Origin: Chloracidobacterium sp. N | GTDB taxonomy: Bacteria; Acidobacteriota; Blastocatellia; Chloracidobacteriales; Chloracidobacteriaceae | Length of the DNA: 64,000 nt | Direction: 5' to 3' | Assembly: GCF_018304765.1 (NCBI RefSeq) | Contig: NZ_CP072642.1 | Span: 913,501-977,500, forward strand | Part shown: positions 16,284 through 25,492 of the stretch, piece by piece | Numbering within the stretch: the first letter of the stretch is position 1 | Layout of the letters: every line of letters starts with the position of its first letter | The notes under the pieces: generated by a model | Database searches by the model: none | What the model saw: the letters and a program-made list of their open reading frames with translations, nothing else | What the model was told of the DNA's origin: nothing | Made by a program: the position numbers and the translations under genes

Positions 16284-18161
16284 GTGGGTATGAACTTCAA
16301 CTTGAGTCCACTGGATGAGCCGGACATGACTTCCCGCCGCGTCTGGCAGCAGCGTGCCGTGCTGGCTGTCCTGCTTGGCGTATTGGCCGGGCTGACCTGG
16401 CGCAAGTGGGGCGATCCGGTGGTGGACTTCGGCTGCGAGTTGTATGTGCCGTGGCAGATCACGCAGGGAAAGCACCTCTACCGGGATATGGTCTGGTTGG
16501 GCGGGCCGCTGGCACAGTACGGCAACGCGCTGGCCTTTGCCGTGTTCGGCGTTTCCCTGACAACGCTCATCTGGGTCAACCTGGTGCTGCTGGCCCTGTT
16601 GACGGAACTCATCCGGGGCTATTTCGCCCGCTGTGTATCGCCGCTGGCCGGGCTGCTGGCCGGACTGCTGTTTCTGAGCCTGTTTGCCTTCGGGCAGTAC
16701 GGCCCGCTGGCCAACTACAACTACATGGCGCCGTACCGCCACGAGCCGATTCGCGGAGTCCTGTTGGCTATCGGCGCGTTGCATGCAGCGACACATGCCT
16801 GGTCCCTCCAGGCGGAAAACAGTCCACGCGCGGCCCGGCGGGTGGGGTGGTGGATGGCGTTGAGCGGGCTGCTTTTTGGCGGTGTCTGCCTGACGAAGCT
16901 CGAAATTGCCCTGGCGGCGGGATTGGCGTTGCTGGCCGGCTTTGTTGTCGGGATGGCGCGGCTTGACGTTCGCGGTCAGGCCCGGTGGAAGCTGCCGGGC
17001 TGGTTTTTGGGTGGCATGCTGGTATTGCCGGTGGGGTTTGTGGCCTACCTTGCGCTGCACATGCCGCTCACGCTGGCCCTACGCGGCGCACTGGGCAACC
17101 TAGCAACGGTTGTGGTGGCCAACCCGGCGCAGCAGGCATTTTACTGGCATGTGCTTGGTCTTGATGCCTGGGTGCAGCACGTCACCGACATCACAACCGG
17201 CTGTGGCATCGTCAGCCTGGCCGGGCTGGTGGTGCTGGGTGGAGAACGGTGGTTGCCGCACCGGTGGCAGCCAGCAGCAGCGCTAGTGGGTGCGTTGTTG
17301 AGCGGCTGGCTGGCCTACCGTTTCGTGCCGTGGGAGCGGTTCGCCAAGCCCTTTCCGGTGTTGCTGGCGCTGACGGCTGCGGGACTCGTCTCGGCTGTAA
17401 AGTGGGAAACTGACCGTGACCGTCTCTGCCGGCGCTGGCTGCCGCTGCTGATGTGGAATCTGCTGGCGCTGGTCATGATCGGGCGACTCGGACTAGCAGC
17501 GCGTCTGCACCACTATGGGTTTGTTCTTGCCTTTCCGGCCTTTCTGTTTCTGGCGACGATGGCGCTGTTCGTCCTGCCGGCCGTGTTGCGCGGACAGCCG
17601 TCCAGCACAGGCAGGCTCACGAGCGGTGTGGCAGCCGGTTTTTTGCTCGCCTGTGTGACGGCGCACCTTCAGCTTGCCTTCGATCACTACGGGAAAAAAA
17701 CACAGCCGGTGGGTTTGGGCGGCGATCAGTTGCTGACCTACGGCCCACAGTGGGTACCTGTTGGGAAGGTTATAGCAGAAACCGTCACCGCACTGGATCG
17801 GTTACTGCCACCGGAGGCGAGCCTGTTGGTAATGCCAGAAGGAATTGCTCTCAACTACTGGCTGCGGCGCCCCTGCCCGACATCTATGCTGACATTTGAT
17901 CCGTATTACTTGGCTGCTGGCGGAGGAGAAGCCGCTGTCATCGCCGAACTTGAGCGCCACCCGCCGGATGTTATTGCGTTGACCCGGCGCGACATGCCCG
18001 GCTATGGTGTCGGTTGGTTCGGTGAGGACCCAAACTACGGACGCCAGGTAATCGTTTGGGTGCTCCAGCGCTACGAAGTTGCGCAGGTGTTTGGTGAATG
18101 GGAAGATTTTGGCGTCGTGCTGTTCCGGCGGCGGGCGGCTGATCTTCCACCCGTGCCATGA
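16284..18161 (+). CDS. polytopic membrane protein, GT-C glycosyltransferase-like
   Basis: A 625-residue protein with about ten to twelve hydrophobic helices in the first 480 residues and a soluble C-terminal domain. The first periplasmic loop carries DFGCELYVPWQITQGKHLYRD, with the acidic residue and YR pattern common in GT-C (family 39/PMT-like) enzymes that use lipid-linked sugars. I cannot assign the substrate. Start choice is weak: GTG 16284 and ATG 16290 are in frame and neither has a strong ribosome site. Its place in the operon supports a role in assembling the exported glycan. Confidence 0.75.
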   Translation: MGMNFNLSPLDEPDMTSRRVWQQRAVLAVLLGVLAGLTWRKWGDPVVDFGCELYVPWQITQGKHLYRDMVWLGGPLAQYGNALAFAVFGVSLTTLIWVNLVLLALLTELIRGYFARCVSPLAGLLAGLLFLSLFAFGQYGPLANYNYMAPYRHEPIRGVLLAIGALHAATHAWSLQAENSPRAARRVGWWMALSGLLFGGVCLTKLEIALAAGLALLAGFVVGMARLDVRGQARWKLPGWFLGGMLVLPVGFVAYLALHMPLTLALRGALGNLATVVVANPAQQAFYWHVLGLDAWVQHVTDITTGCGIVSLAGLVVLGGERWLPHRWQPAAALVGALLSGWLAYRFVPWERFAKPFPVLLALTAAGLVSAVKWETDRDRLCRRWLPLLMWNLLALVMIGRLGLAARLHHYGFVLAFPAFLFLATMALFVLPAVLRGQPSSTGRLTSGVAAGFLLACVTAHLQLAFDHYGKKTQPVGLGGDQLLTYGPQWVPVGKVIAETVTALDRLLPPEASLLVMPEGIALNYWLRRPCPTSMLTFDPYYLAAGGGEAAVIAELERHPPDVIALTRRDMPGYGVGWFGEDPNYGRQVIVWVLQRYEVAQVFGEWEDFGVVLFRRRAADLPPVP

Positions 18162-18200
18162 TGGGTTCTCCGGCGGTGTCACCAGGGCAAGTCAATCACC

Positions 18201-20156
18201 ATGAGTCATCCCACAAACGATCCTGTTGCGCCAGAGCTGTTTGCCGCGGTCTTTCAAAGTCTTGACATCCCCATCGTTGTTGTGGACTACGCCACCCGCC
18301 GCGTCGTCGCCGTCAACCGGGCTTTTACCAGCGAATCCGGCTACACTGCTGAACAACTTATCGGGCGGGAAACCAGGGAACTTTCCCTGTTTCCTTCGGA
18401 AGAGTCTCGCGACCGGCTCTACGCCACACTGGCCGAGCAGAAGCAACTGACCACAACCGTGGTGGGGCAGGCCCCAGATGGCAATGTGGCTGAACTGACC
18501 CTGTGCCTGTCGCTGGCCGAGGTTGGCGGCCGGCGCTACATGGTCATTTACACCAAGTTCATGAACACCCTGCTGGACGAGACGCATCAGGTGGAGCAGC
18601 GCCTGCGGGATGTCCTGGCGGTGGTGCCGGGCGTGATTTACCAGTACCGCTACGATGCTGCCAGGAAAGGACGCTTTACCTACCTGAGCAACAAGACGGA
18701 AGCCCTGTGCGGGATCACAGCCAAGGACATCGTGATGCATGAAGGCTGTTTCTGGGAGCACGTGCCGTACGAACATCGGCGCGAGGCCCGGGACAGCTTC
18801 GCAGCGGCAGCCGCCAACCGCAGCCCGTGGGAGTGGAAGTTTCCGCTCCGCCACGTGCGCACGGGTGAAGAACACTGGTTTTACTGCATTGCTTTTCCGA
18901 AGATGCTGCCTGACGGGGGTACGCTGTGGACAGGTTTTGTTTCTGACATCACCCAACTGCACCGCCTGCAGGAAGCGCAGCAGGCTGCCCAGACGCTGCT
19001 CCAGGAAGAGCGCCTCCAGAAAAACAAACTGGAGTCACTGGGGACGCTGGCCGGCGGCATTGCCCACGATGTCAACAACCTGCTGGCCGTGCTCACCGGC
19101 AATCTGGGCCTTATCAAACGCGATACGTCCCTGGGAGAGGAAAGCCAGCGCCGGCTGGAATCCATCGAGCGCGCTACGGAACGCGCCAAATTGCTCGCCA
19201 AACAGCTTTTGACCTTTGCCAAGGGCGGCGACCCGGTTCTGGAAAGTGTCTCGCCGGAAGTCTTCGTGGTTGAGCCCATGCAGTACATCCTGGAAGGCCG
19301 CGGCGTGGATGTCACCTTCCATCTCGCTACACCCCTGTGGCGTGTGCGGGCGGATGTCGGCCAACTGAGTCAGGTGTTTCAGAACCTGGCCACCAATGCG
19401 GCGGATGCCATGCCGGAGGGCGGGCAGGTGCGGGTGCATCTTCAGAACCGTACCCTGGGGGAACAGGATGTGCCGGGCCTGGCGGCGGGTGATTATGTAC
19501 ACATCAGCGTCACCGACACCGGCTCCGGGATTGCACCGGAACATCTGTCACGGGTTTTTGATCCCTACTTTACGACCAAAGCCGAGGGCTATGGTCTGGG
19601 GCTGGCGATTGTCTATAGCGTGATTTCCAAGCATGGCGGCCACATCGCCGTGACTTCAACCCTGGGCGTCGGGACACGTTTCGATGTCTATCTGCCGGCC
19701 AGAAAAACCATGGAAGTCACGCTGGAATCGGCAGTGCTGACCGGGGATGAAGCTGACCGGATTGCCAACCGCCGCCTGCTGGTGATGGATGACGATGAGT
19801 TGGTTCGGGAAATGCTCGGCACGGCGCTGGAAACCTTTGGCTATGGGGTCGTGGCCTGTCGGGCGGGAGAAGAAGCCATTGAACGCTACCAGGCAGCCAT
19901 GGCGAATGGTTCTCCCTTTCTGGCGGTGATTCTCGACCTGCACATCAACCGTGGAATGGGGGGACGGGAAACGCTGGAGCGGTTGCGGCAGCTTGATCCG
20001 CAGGTGACGGCCATTGTCTGTAGCGGCTATCACGACGACAGCATCATGGCGAACTACCGCCTCTACGGCTTCGCGGCCAAGCTGCCCAAACCGTTTGACA
20101 TCGAAGCCTTGGGCGCTGTTCTCGGCCGGCTGTTTCCTGACGCATCCAAGCCATGA
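18201..20156 (+). CDS. hybrid sensor histidine kinase / response regulator with two PAS domains
   Basis: A 651-residue soluble kinase with no membrane helix. PAS 1 spans about 8-120 and PAS 2 about 130-260 (ending WTGFVSDITQL). The phosphoacceptor is His289 in LAGGIAHDVNNLLAVL; the ATPase domain shows NAADAMPEGG, DTGSGIAP and GYGLGLAI. A C-terminal receiver follows, with acidic DDD at the start, Asp579 as acceptor (VILDLHINRG) and KLPKPF as the conserved Lys. No output regulator is adjacent. It overlaps the DprE1-like gene by 4 bases, so signal sensing is built into the glycan operon. Confidence 0.92.
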   Translation: MSHPTNDPVAPELFAAVFQSLDIPIVVVDYATRRVVAVNRAFTSESGYTAEQLIGRETRELSLFPSEESRDRLYATLAEQKQLTTTVVGQAPDGNVAELTLCLSLAEVGGRRYMVIYTKFMNTLLDETHQVEQRLRDVLAVVPGVIYQYRYDAARKGRFTYLSNKTEALCGITAKDIVMHEGCFWEHVPYEHRREARDSFAAAAANRSPWEWKFPLRHVRTGEEHWFYCIAFPKMLPDGGTLWTGFVSDITQLHRLQEAQQAAQTLLQEERLQKNKLESLGTLAGGIAHDVNNLLAVLTGNLGLIKRDTSLGEESQRRLESIERATERAKLLAKQLLTFAKGGDPVLESVSPEVFVVEPMQYILEGRGVDVTFHLATPLWRVRADVGQLSQVFQNLATNAADAMPEGGQVRVHLQNRTLGEQDVPGLAAGDYVHISVTDTGSGIAPEHLSRVFDPYFTTKAEGYGLGLAIVYSVISKHGGHIAVTSTLGVGTRFDVYLPARKTMEVTLESAVLTGDEADRIANRRLLVMDDDELVREMLGTALETFGYGVVACRAGEEAIERYQAAMANGSPFLAVILDLHINRGMGGRETLERLRQLDPQVTAIVCSGYHDDSIMANYRLYGFAAKLPKPFDIEALGAVLGRLFPDASKP

Positions 20157-21526
20157 GCCTTGCCCAGCGTACCGTGCGTCTGACCAGTTGGGGACGTTTT
20201 CCGGTGGCCATGGCCAAGGTGGCGCGTCCGGCCCGGCAGGGCGACCTGGTGGGACTCCTCGGTGACGACACCCACCCTTCACTCATTGGGCGCGGTTATG
20301 GCCGCAGCTACGGCGACGCTGCCCTCAACACGTCGGGCGTCGTTGTCGAACAGGTGCATTTTGACCGCCTGCTGGCTTTCGACGAGACCACGGGTGTGCT
20401 TGTCGCTGAAGCCGGGCTGCGGCTCAAGGACATTCTGGAAGTGTTCGTTCCACGGGGTTGGTTTCTGCCGGTGACGCCGGGGACGAAGTACGTCAGCCTG
20501 GGCGGGGCGCTGGCCTGTGACATTCACGGAAAAAATCACCACGGCGACGGTTCGTTTTCCAGTCACGTGGAATGGTTTGACCTGCTGACTGCCGACGGCC
20601 AGGTGCGCCGCTGTTCCAGAACCGAACAGTCCGACCTGTTCTGGGCCACGGCCGGGGGCATGGGCCTGACCGGCATCATCCTGACGGTGGCGCTGAAGCT
20701 GCGCCGCATCGAGACGGCTTACGTCAGCGTGGATTACCGCCGCACCCGTGATCTGGATGAAACGCTGGAACGCTGTGACGCCGAAGACCACCGCTACCGC
20801 TATGCCGTATGCTGGATTGACTGCCTGGCCCGGGGAAAACATCTGGGGCGCAGCGTCCTGATGCGCGGCGATCACCTGCCGCTGGCCGACCTGCCGGCCC
20901 GCTACCGGACACAGCCACTCCGGCTGCCGCGCAAGCCCGAAGTGACCGTGCCCTTTTCCTTTCCCAATGGCGTCATCAATGCCTGGACGGTCCGGGCCTT
21001 CAACATCGTCTTTTACCACAAGCACCCGAAGGCAACGTCGGGTGTGGTCGTGGACTTCGATTCGTACTTTTATCCACTGGACGCCGTGCTCGAATGGAAC
21101 CGGGTCTATGGCCGGCGTGGTTTCATTCAGTACCAGCCGGTAATTCCTCTGGAAACAAGCCGTGCAACGCTCATCAGGTTGTTGGAAGAACTCAGCCGGG
21201 CCGGAATCGCTTCGTTTCTGGCGGTGCTCAAGCGGTTCGGGCCCCAGGAAGGGCTGCTGTCCTTTCCCATGCCGGGCTACACGCTGGCGCTCGACATTCC
21301 GGTGAGCGGAGACGCCATGTTTGCCCTGCTCGACAAGCTGGATGCACTCGTCGTGCAGGCCGGTGGACGGATTTACCTCGGCAAAGATGCCCGCCTGAAA
21401 CCGCAGCACCTGGAGGCGATGTATCCGCAGCTTCCAGTCTGGCGACGGATCAAGCAGACGGTTGATCCCGAAGGCCGGTTTTCGTCCGATCTGGCGCGGC
21501 GCGTGGGCCTTGTGCCGCCGGACTAG
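20153..21526 (+). CDS. FAD-linked oxidase, DprE1-like
   Basis: A 457-residue flavoprotein of the VAO/PCMH fold. The FAD-binding loop is IGRGYGRSYGDAALN and the second flavin segment PGTKYVSLGGALACDIHGKN; the C-terminal half matches the D-arabinono-lactone oxidase type. The pattern best fits DprE1, which oxidises decaprenylphosphoryl-ribose at C2 in arabinan precursor synthesis. Its usual partner reductase DprE2 is not adjacent, although SDR proteins exist elsewhere in the window. As the last gene of the glycan operon it probably epimerises or oxidises a lipid-linked sugar (inference). It ends 6 bases before the convergent TPR gene. Confidence 0.82.
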   Translation: MSLAQRTVRLTSWGRFPVAMAKVARPARQGDLVGLLGDDTHPSLIGRGYGRSYGDAALNTSGVVVEQVHFDRLLAFDETTGVLVAEAGLRLKDILEVFVPRGWFLPVTPGTKYVSLGGALACDIHGKNHHGDGSFSSHVEWFDLLTADGQVRRCSRTEQSDLFWATAGGMGLTGIILTVALKLRRIETAYVSVDYRRTRDLDETLERCDAEDHRYRYAVCWIDCLARGKHLGRSVLMRGDHLPLADLPARYRTQPLRLPRKPEVTVPFSFPNGVINAWTVRAFNIVFYHKHPKATSGVVVDFDSYFYPLDAVLEWNRVYGRRGFIQYQPVIPLETSRATLIRLLEELSRAGIASFLAVLKRFGPQEGLLSFPMPGYTLALDIPVSGDAMFALLDKLDALVVQAGGRIYLGKDARLKPQHLEAMYPQLPVWRRIKQTVDPEGRFSSDLARRVGLVPPD

Positions 21527-21532
21527 ACGGCG

Positions 21533-23308
21533 TCAGGGCTGTTTGTCCGGGCGGAACGGACGTTCCTTTCCGGCCACAGCTTCGGCGTAAGCACCGCCCC
21601 GTACGTCGCCAAGGGCGATGGCCCGCTCATAGGCGGCAATGGCTTCCGGCCGCCGGTCGGCAAAATCGTAAATCCGGCCGATGGCCACGTAGGCCCGCGA
21701 CGCCAGCCAGCGTTCTTCGGGCTTGGCCAGCCGGGCCGCGCGTTCATACAGCTCGACGGCCTGTTCGAGCCGTTCCTGGAGGGCGGCCAACTGTTCGCTT
21801 TCATCGGCGGCGGGGTCCGTTTCCACGGCGCTCGGCTGTTTGGCCGTGAGTTCCGCGAGGCCGAACGTGGCGCGGGCATCCTGGGGGTCTTCACGCAGCA
21901 GGGCTCCGAGCAACTGCCGTGCCTCGGCGTATTTTTTGGCGCGCAGGAGGTCATCCGCCTGCTCGATGCGGGACAGGCTTTTGGCTGTCGGCGCGGCGCG
22001 GACGAGCTGCCGGCGCTGTTCGACCCGGGCGCGCAGGGCGGCCAGTTCCGTCGGGCGGCGGCGTTCGCGTTCCGCATCAAAAGCCGACACCATGCGGGGA
22101 AGCCAGTCGAGAATATCCACGCCGGTTTCATCGAGCGCGGCAAGCTGCTCGAAGAAGTGCAGGGCCAGAACGCCGCCACGCTCCCAGACGCCCAGCAGTT
22201 CGACGCGCGCTTCTTCATCGGCAAGCTGAAGCTGGGCCCGTTCGGTGTCATCGTCCGTCTGGCGCGCGGCCTGCCGTGCCGCCTGAATGGACAGGCGGGC
22301 CTCGATGGCCCGGCTCAGGGATTCCCGGACGATTTCAAAGACGTTGTTTTTCAGGGCCGGATCGGCATTGGGCAGGCTGCCGGCCAGTTTCACAATGGCA
22401 GTACGCCGGTCAGCGATGAGTTTGCCCGAACGGGCAATGACCGGCTCCAGAAGAAAGCGCAGCAATGCCCGCCGGATAGCCCGGTTGGGGGCTTCCCGTG
22501 GCGCGCTGACGACAAGAAAGAACTCGTCTCCGGGCCGGCGGTAGGTGCGCCGGTCAGCACCGTTCAGAATGTCATTGCGTGTGACGACCCGCCCCACCGG
22601 GCCCAGCAGGTCAGGCAGGATGAACATCCGCCGGGTGCGTTCACGGAGTTCACCGGCCGGCAGGTTGGCGCTGGTCAGGGTGTCGAGATCGGCGATGGGC
22701 GGCGCATCCCGGGCCGTGACGATGGGCTGCGTGTGCAGAAACGTCAGCAGGCGGAGGGTTTCTTCGTCGGCGATGGACTGGAGCCGTTCGGTAAAGGCTG
22801 TGTAGTTGGCGGCATATTTGGGAAATGCCGCCCGTACCGGTGCGCGGGTGGCAAATTCGGCGATCAGCGGCGCCAGACCCGCCAGTGGACGCACATCCGG
22901 CGGCAGGGTTTCTGCTGGCGGCAGGGTGAAGTCCGGCAACGGGCGCGCCAGCATGGCCAGTGCCACGGCGCTGCCCATGAGGGTCGGGCGGTGGCGTTCG
23001 GCTTCAGGGAGCTGTTTCCAGAAAGCGCGCAGCTTTTCCGTGATTTCAGGCGGGGTGGTCTGCTGGAGATCGCGGAGCAGTTGCGCCCGGACCTCATTGG
23101 GCGGGGCGTCCGGCGTTTCGGCGTCGAAGCCGGCCAGATTGAGCGCGGCGAGCGTCACGAAGAGCCGCTCGTCCGTTCCCACGACGATGTTGGCCCGGGC
23201 TGACGGGGGCTGGGTTTGCGCGGTGACGGCTCCGGCCGTCCAGGCCAGGACCGACCAGACCAGAAGCATGACGGGCCAGAGGTGGTGTCGCATCCGTAAG
23301 AAAGGCAT
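21533..23308 (-). CDS. exported TPR-repeat protein of unknown function
   Basis: A 591-residue protein. A signal peptide (hydrophobic run about residues 10-28, ending near AVTAQ) predicts export. The middle is helical and Arg/Glu-rich with no family I recognise. The C-terminal 110 residues hold TPR-like units with the A...Y...A pattern (ASRAYVAIGRIYDFADRRPEAIAAYERAI). The gene is the last of a minus-strand set behind the epimerase (52-base gap). A second in-frame ATG lies 5 codons in. It is likely a periplasmic or outer-membrane scaffold; nothing more can be stated. Confidence 0.75.
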   Translation of the reverse strand: MPFLRMRHHLWPVMLLVWSVLAWTAGAVTAQTQPPSARANIVVGTDERLFVTLAALNLAGFDAETPDAPPNEVRAQLLRDLQQTTPPEITEKLRAFWKQLPEAERHRPTLMGSAVALAMLARPLPDFTLPPAETLPPDVRPLAGLAPLIAEFATRAPVRAAFPKYAANYTAFTERLQSIADEETLRLLTFLHTQPIVTARDAPPIADLDTLTSANLPAGELRERTRRMFILPDLLGPVGRVVTRNDILNGADRRTYRRPGDEFFLVVSAPREAPNRAIRRALLRFLLEPVIARSGKLIADRRTAIVKLAGSLPNADPALKNNVFEIVRESLSRAIEARLSIQAARQAARQTDDDTERAQLQLADEEARVELLGVWERGGVLALHFFEQLAALDETGVDILDWLPRMVSAFDAERERRRPTELAALRARVEQRRQLVRAAPTAKSLSRIEQADDLLRAKKYAEARQLLGALLREDPQDARATFGLAELTAKQPSAVETDPAADESEQLAALQERLEQAVELYERAARLAKPEERWLASRAYVAIGRIYDFADRRPEAIAAYERAIALGDVRGGAYAEAVAGKERPFRPDKQP

Positions 23309-23360
23309 GGGGGAAGGTTGAATCAGCGAAAGGGAAAAACTGCCGGGTGCGTTCGAGAGT

Positions 23361-24320
23361 TTACTTGCTGAGTTTATACACCTGCCGCATCCAGTCGGCC
23401 GTCAGGCGCAAGCCTTCTTCAAGGCTGTAGGTGCTACGGTGGCCGAGATCGCGTACGGCTTTGCTTGTGTCCACCAGCTTGACTTTGGTGGTCAGCGGTT
23501 CGGCGTCGGCATAGCGCACCAGCGTGGGCGAAGCGCCGGTCACTTTCAGCACCAGATCGGAGAGTTCCTCGATGGTGTGAAGCTGGTCGCCGCCAATGTT
23601 GTAGGTTTCACCCGGCTTGAAGTGTTCGACCAGATTGGCCACCGTGCGGATGGTGTCGGCCAGAAACGTGGAAGTCCGGGCATGGCCGCGATAGACCGTC
23701 CACGGCAGGCCGTGCAGGGCGCAGTAGAGAAAGCGGCAGTTCACCGAGCGATAGGGGCTGTAGTATTCGCCGGGTCCGTAGGTGTTGAACAGGCGCACGA
23801 CGACGCTTTCGACGCCATGCTGGGCAATGGCGTTGCGGATTTGCATCTCATTGACCCACTTCGACATGGCGTAGTCGTTGAGCTGCTTGATCTCGACTTC
23901 ATCGGTGATGTGTTCGACCATCAGATGCGGATAGTCGCCATAGACTTCCGATGAGGAGAAGTGCACCAGTCGAAAACGCTGGCTTTCCTGAAGGCGCAGC
24001 AGGTGCTTGGTGCCAATGACGTTCGTGCGCCAGAGCGTTTCGTAGAAGTCTTCTCCGTTCCAGCGTCCAAACTCGGCGGCGCAGTGGAAGACGTAGTCGA
24101 AACGGCCGAAGTGCTCGAACAGACGGGCGAGTTGGCGAAACTCGCCGATGTCGCAGCGGGCATAGCGCGGCTCGCGGAGGTCGCCCTGAAGCCCAAACGC
24201 AACTTCGTCGGGCTGGTGCGCGAGGTCACAGGAGATGACATCGTGATGTCGTTCGCGAAGTTCACGGACGAGCCAGGTGCCAACGACACCCAACCCGCCC
24301 GTGACCAGAATACGTGCCAT
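23361..24320 (-). CDS. NAD-dependent epimerase/dehydratase (extended SDR)
   Basis: A 319-residue extended short-chain dehydrogenase. The cofactor loop is TGGLGVVG at residues 7-14, the catalytic pair is the YAMSK motif, and the C-terminal half carries NTYGPGEYYSPYRSV and the IGGDQLHTI substrate segment typical of nucleotide-sugar epimerases/dehydratases. It should act on a UDP-, GDP- or dTDP-sugar; which one is not visible. It lies downstream of the STAS gene and may supply sugars to the plus-strand glycan operon that ends nearby. Confidence 0.85.
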   Translation of the reverse strand: MARILVTGGLGVVGTWLVRELRERHHDVISCDLAHQPDEVAFGLQGDLREPRYARCDIGEFRQLARLFEHFGRFDYVFHCAAEFGRWNGEDFYETLWRTNVIGTKHLLRLQESQRFRLVHFSSSEVYGDYPHLMVEHITDEVEIKQLNDYAMSKWVNEMQIRNAIAQHGVESVVVRLFNTYGPGEYYSPYRSVNCRFLYCALHGLPWTVYRGHARTSTFLADTIRTVANLVEHFKPGETYNIGGDQLHTIEELSDLVLKVTGASPTLVRYADAEPLTTKVKLVDTSKAVRDLGHRSTYSLEEGLRLTADWMRQVYKLSK

Positions 24321-24403
24321 CGTTACGTGTGGCGTGAGTGGCCGCTTCAGCCAGCCGCGCCAGCGGGGGAGGTATGTGGCCCACCCGGAGAAAGACCCGC
24401 AGA

Positions 24404-24420
24404 CCTGAAGCCACTTCAGG
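24404..24420 (-). terminator. hairpin over the STAS stop codon
   Basis: CCTGAAG and CTTCAGG form a perfect 7-bp stem with a 3-base loop; the STAS stop codon lies inside it. On the minus strand the following bases contain only a short T tract, so it may attenuate rather than end transcription into the epimerase gene. Confidence 0.4.
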
Positions 24421-24760
24421 AAAAGCTGGCAATGGCGTCGGCCTCGTTGTCGAACGTATCGAACACCGTCAGCAGCTTGGTGATCATCAGCAGGTCCTGA
24501 ATCTTCTTCGTGAGGTTCAGCAGCTTGAGCTGCCCCTGCTGATTTTTGACCGTCGTGTAGCTGTGGACGAGTTCGCCAATCCCGGAACTGTCCACGTAGC
24601 TCACATCGCCCAGATTGAGCAGGATGTTTTTGTTGCCATTTTCGAGCAGGGACTTGACAGCTTCCCGGAGCTGGACGCTGCCTTCGCCAATCGTGATTTT
24701 GCCGCTGAGGTCCATGATGGCGACATCGCCAACAGTACGATGGGAAATGGTCAGTGACAT
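24416..24760 (-). CDS. STAS domain anti-sigma factor antagonist
   Basis: A 114-residue single STAS domain of SpoIIAA/RsbV type. The phosphorylation site is in [10 protein letters not shown] (Ser58/Ser59). In partner switching, the unphosphorylated form binds an anti-sigma kinase and frees its sigma factor; phosphorylation resets it. The start at 24760 is set by AAGGAG about 11 bases upstream and by the normal family N-terminus. The RsbW-like kinase gene lies 237 bases upstream on the same strand, so the two form a pair. No sigma factor or PP2C phosphatase is next to them. Confidence 0.9.
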   Translation of the reverse strand: MSLTISHRTVGDVAIMDLSGKITIGEGSVQLREAVKSLLENGNKNILLNLGDVSYVDSSGIGELVHSYTTVKNQQGQLKLLNLTKKIQDLLMITKLLTVFDTFDNEADAIASFS

Positions 24761-24973
24761 ACGGACGCGGGACTCCTTCGCTGAAAAATATCGGCCGGTG
24801 CGCCGGTGTGATTCGAGCCTGTTGGTTGGTGGCAGCCTATCATTGCTGTCCTGGCGTTGGTTTTCAAACTTTGCTCCACGTCCCCGCCACAGTCTCCTCC
24901 GGGAGCAGGTCGCAGGAGCGGTGGACATAACGGATGCGTCCCTAAGCCTGCTTTCAGACATCCATCCCGGTTG

Positions 24974-25014
24974 TTTTCAGCCTTGGCTGCGGCTTTTTCA
25001 GCCTTGGCTGCGGC
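24974..25014. repeat. tandem 21-bp direct repeat at the end of the RsbW-like gene
   Basis: TTTTCAGCCTTGGCTGCGGC occurs at 24974-24993 and again at 24995-25014, identical and 21 bases apart. The repeat straddles the stop codon of the RsbW-like gene. In another minus-strand frame it would encode an AAAKAE repeat, which suggests that an earlier, longer tail lost its frame. Confidence 0.75.
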
Positions 25015-25492
25015 TGTGGCTGGCGTCACGGCCGTTGCTGCTGCCGGCAGGGCTGGCAGGGCGGTACTTCACCATGCGCACTTCAAGTCCGCCCTGCCGG
25101 TGGGGCAGGAATTCGACGGTATCCATGAAGGTTCGCATGTAAAAAATGCCCCGCCCGTTGGGGTTCAGGAGGTTCTCCGGGGCGCGCGGATCAGCAAGGT
25201 GGCTGGCATCGAAACCGTTGCCACGGTCACGCACGACGACGATCAGCTTTTCATCCGTCAAATGAAAGCGAACCTGAACCGGCTTGGAAATATCGAGTTG
25301 GTTGCCGTGCTTGATGGCGTTGACGATGGATTCCCGAACGGCCAGCCCGACCCAGTCCACGTTTTCGGCCTCGAATCCAGCCAGTTGTGTCAACTGATCG
25401 GCAACCGTACCCACCATTTCCACGAACCGGTAGTGACTCGCAATTGTGACTTCAATGACCGTATCGGCCGCACCCTGAATGTCGTCTGGCAT
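24998..25492 (-). CDS. ATP-binding anti-sigma factor / serine kinase (RsbW/SpoIIAB-like)
   Basis: About 164 residues of the GHKL ATPase fold. The N box is VRESIVNAIKHGN, the ATP lid begins at DRGNGFD and the G2-like loop is NPNGRGIFYMR. It should bind a sigma factor or another target and phosphorylate the STAS antagonist encoded next. I prefer the ATG at 25492 (MPDDIQ), because the frame to 25540 adds only an unconserved stretch. The C-terminal 20 residues (Ser/Arg/Gly-rich) run into a 21-bp tandem repeat and look unconserved. Confidence 0.88.
   Translation of the reverse strand: MPDDIQGAADTVIEVTIASHYRFVEMVGTVADQLTQLAGFEAENVDWVGLAVRESIVNAIKHGNQLDISKPVQVRFHLTDEKLIVVVRDRGNGFDASHLADPRAPENLLNPNGRGIFYMRTFMDTVEFLPHRQGGLEVRMVKYRPASPAGSSNGRDASHSRSQG

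Noticed and set aside
24761-24961. A 67-residue N-terminal extension of the STAS protein
   Set aside because: The extension is Arg/Ser-rich and unlike any STAS N-terminus, while ATG 24760 has a good ribosome site.
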